This document shows, in pieces, positions 14,798 through 15,361 of a stretch of DNA of 15,361 bases. The DNA comes from Clostridiaceae bacterium. Lineage in GTDB: Bacteria; Bacillota_A; Clostridia; Acetivibrionales; Acetivibrionaceae. The stretch is taken from NCBI GenBank assembly GCA_012513545.1, contig JAAZCB010001225.1:1-15361 (forward strand), read 5' to 3'. How positions within the stretch are numbered: the stretch's first letter is position 1; the number at the start of each line of letters is the position of its first letter. Made by a program: the position numbers and the translations under genes. A model generated the notes under the pieces. It had not been told where the DNA came from. It made no database searches and saw nothing but the letters and a program-made list of their open reading frames with translations.

Positions 14798-15361
14798 TTG
14801 GTAATTATAAACGGAGAAATATCAAGTGAATGCAATATAGTGTTGGACAGCGGGTTTTATTACGGTAGGGGTGTCTTTGAAACAATTCTGGTTAAAAACC
14901 GGCCAGTATTTTTAAAGCAGCACTGCGAAAGGTTGAAGAGAGGACTTGAGAAACTGGGTGTAGTTAATGAGGCTGGTGAGGTCTATATTAAAGAATGTGT
15001 TCGCAAATACGACATACATGACTGCGTTTTAAAAGTGGTAGCTACTGAAAAAAATACAGTAGTGATTACCAGAGATATAACATATAAACCTGAGGACTAC
15101 TTAAGGGGTTTTTGTGTAAAACTCAGCAGCTTGAGAAGAAACCCTTTCAGTCATATTACCGGTTTGAAATCGCTTAACTATACCGATAACATTATTGAAA
15201 AAGAGCAGGCTATGCGTGAGGGATATGATGAAGTTATATTTCTGAACACCCAAAATGAGCTTGCAGAAGGAAGTATGTCAAACCTTTTCTTTGTTAAGGA
15301 AGGTATAATTTATACACCTGATAAAACCTGTGGGATTTTAAATGGAATAGTAAGGGAATGG
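14798..15361 (+). CDS. pabC: Aminodeoxychorismate lyase, class IV aminotransferase fold (partial, 3' end cut)
   Basis: The frame starts at TTG directly after the pabB stop, with GAGGGTGAT upstream in the end of pabB. It opens as the family does (VIINGEIS), runs 188 codons and is still open at the window edge. Seen are DSGFYYGRGVFETI (17-30), HCERLKRGL, the PLP lysine K124 in TGLKSLNY, and LAEGSMSNLFFV (155-166). It eliminates pyruvate from aminodeoxychorismate to give p-aminobenzoate for folate. D- or branched-chain aminotransferases share the fold, but the position behind pabA-pabB makes PabC the clear choice. Translation is probably coupled to pabB. Confidence 0.92.
   Translation, partial: MVIINGEISSECNIVLDSGFYYGRGVFETILVKNRPVFLKQHCERLKRGLEKLGVVNEAGEVYIKECVRKYDIHDCVLKVVATEKNTVVITRDITYKPEDYLRGFCVKLSSLRRNPFSHITGLKSLNYTDNIIEKEQAMREGYDEVIFLNTQNELAEGSMSNLFFVKEGIIYTPDKTCGILNGIVREW

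Overview
The window is low-GC DNA with strong AGGAGG-type ribosome binding sites, T-run terminators and an entirely anaerobic gene set: an FNR-family regulator, RIC and hemerythrin-like proteins, a DUF1858 protein and a siroheme sulfite reductase without a flavoprotein partner. Together with a HYR-type surface protein this points to an anaerobic clostridial Firmicute, perhaps of the cellulolytic Acetivibrio/Ruminiclostridium kind. That placement is an inference from style and content, not from a marker gene. All recognised genes are on the + strand.

Layout. (1) 1-897: the C-terminal end of a large HYR-domain surface protein with an extreme Lys-Asp tail. (2) 1022-4591: a redox/nitrosative-stress block. 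It has an FNR/HcpR-type regulator (1089-1796), the iron-centre repair protein RIC (1989-2690), and a four-gene operon: DUF1858 protein, unknown 210-aa protein, hemerythrin-like protein and single-cluster ferredoxin (2886-4519). Both ric and the operon carry a TGTGA-N6-TCACA-type box about 40 bp upstream of the inferred start site, the class II activator position. The regulator's own promoter lies inside an 11-bp inverted repeat, and a third, weaker box sits at its start site. (3) 4778-11457: assimilatory sulfur metabolism. It has a trans-sulfuration PLP enzyme followed by a 35-codon remnant of a second one, then sulfite reductase, APS reductase, CysD, and CysN fused to a degenerate APS-kinase-like domain. 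Two near-identical TAAATC(C)GATTGGAAT boxes precede sulfite reductase. (4) 11501-11605: an inverted copy of a dispersed hairpin element also present at 1844-1889, followed by a strong terminator. (5) 11844-15361: fabH, then pabA, pabB and pabC (cut by the window end) for p-aminobenzoate, the folate precursor.

How it works together. CysD/CysN would make adenylyl-sulfate (APS), the iron-sulfur APS reductase would release sulfite, and Sir would reduce it to sulfide for the trans-sulfuration enzyme or another acceptor enzyme elsewhere. Because the reductase has the iron-sulfur cysteines typical of APS-using enzymes, PAPS is not needed, which fits the loss of the Walker A motif in the kinase-like part of CysN. 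In the redox block, the cysteine-rich regulator probably senses a redox or NO signal through an iron-sulfur cluster and switches on RIC and the DUF1858/unknown/hemerythrin/ferredoxin operon. The unknown protein at 3104-3736 is the best candidate here for a new component.
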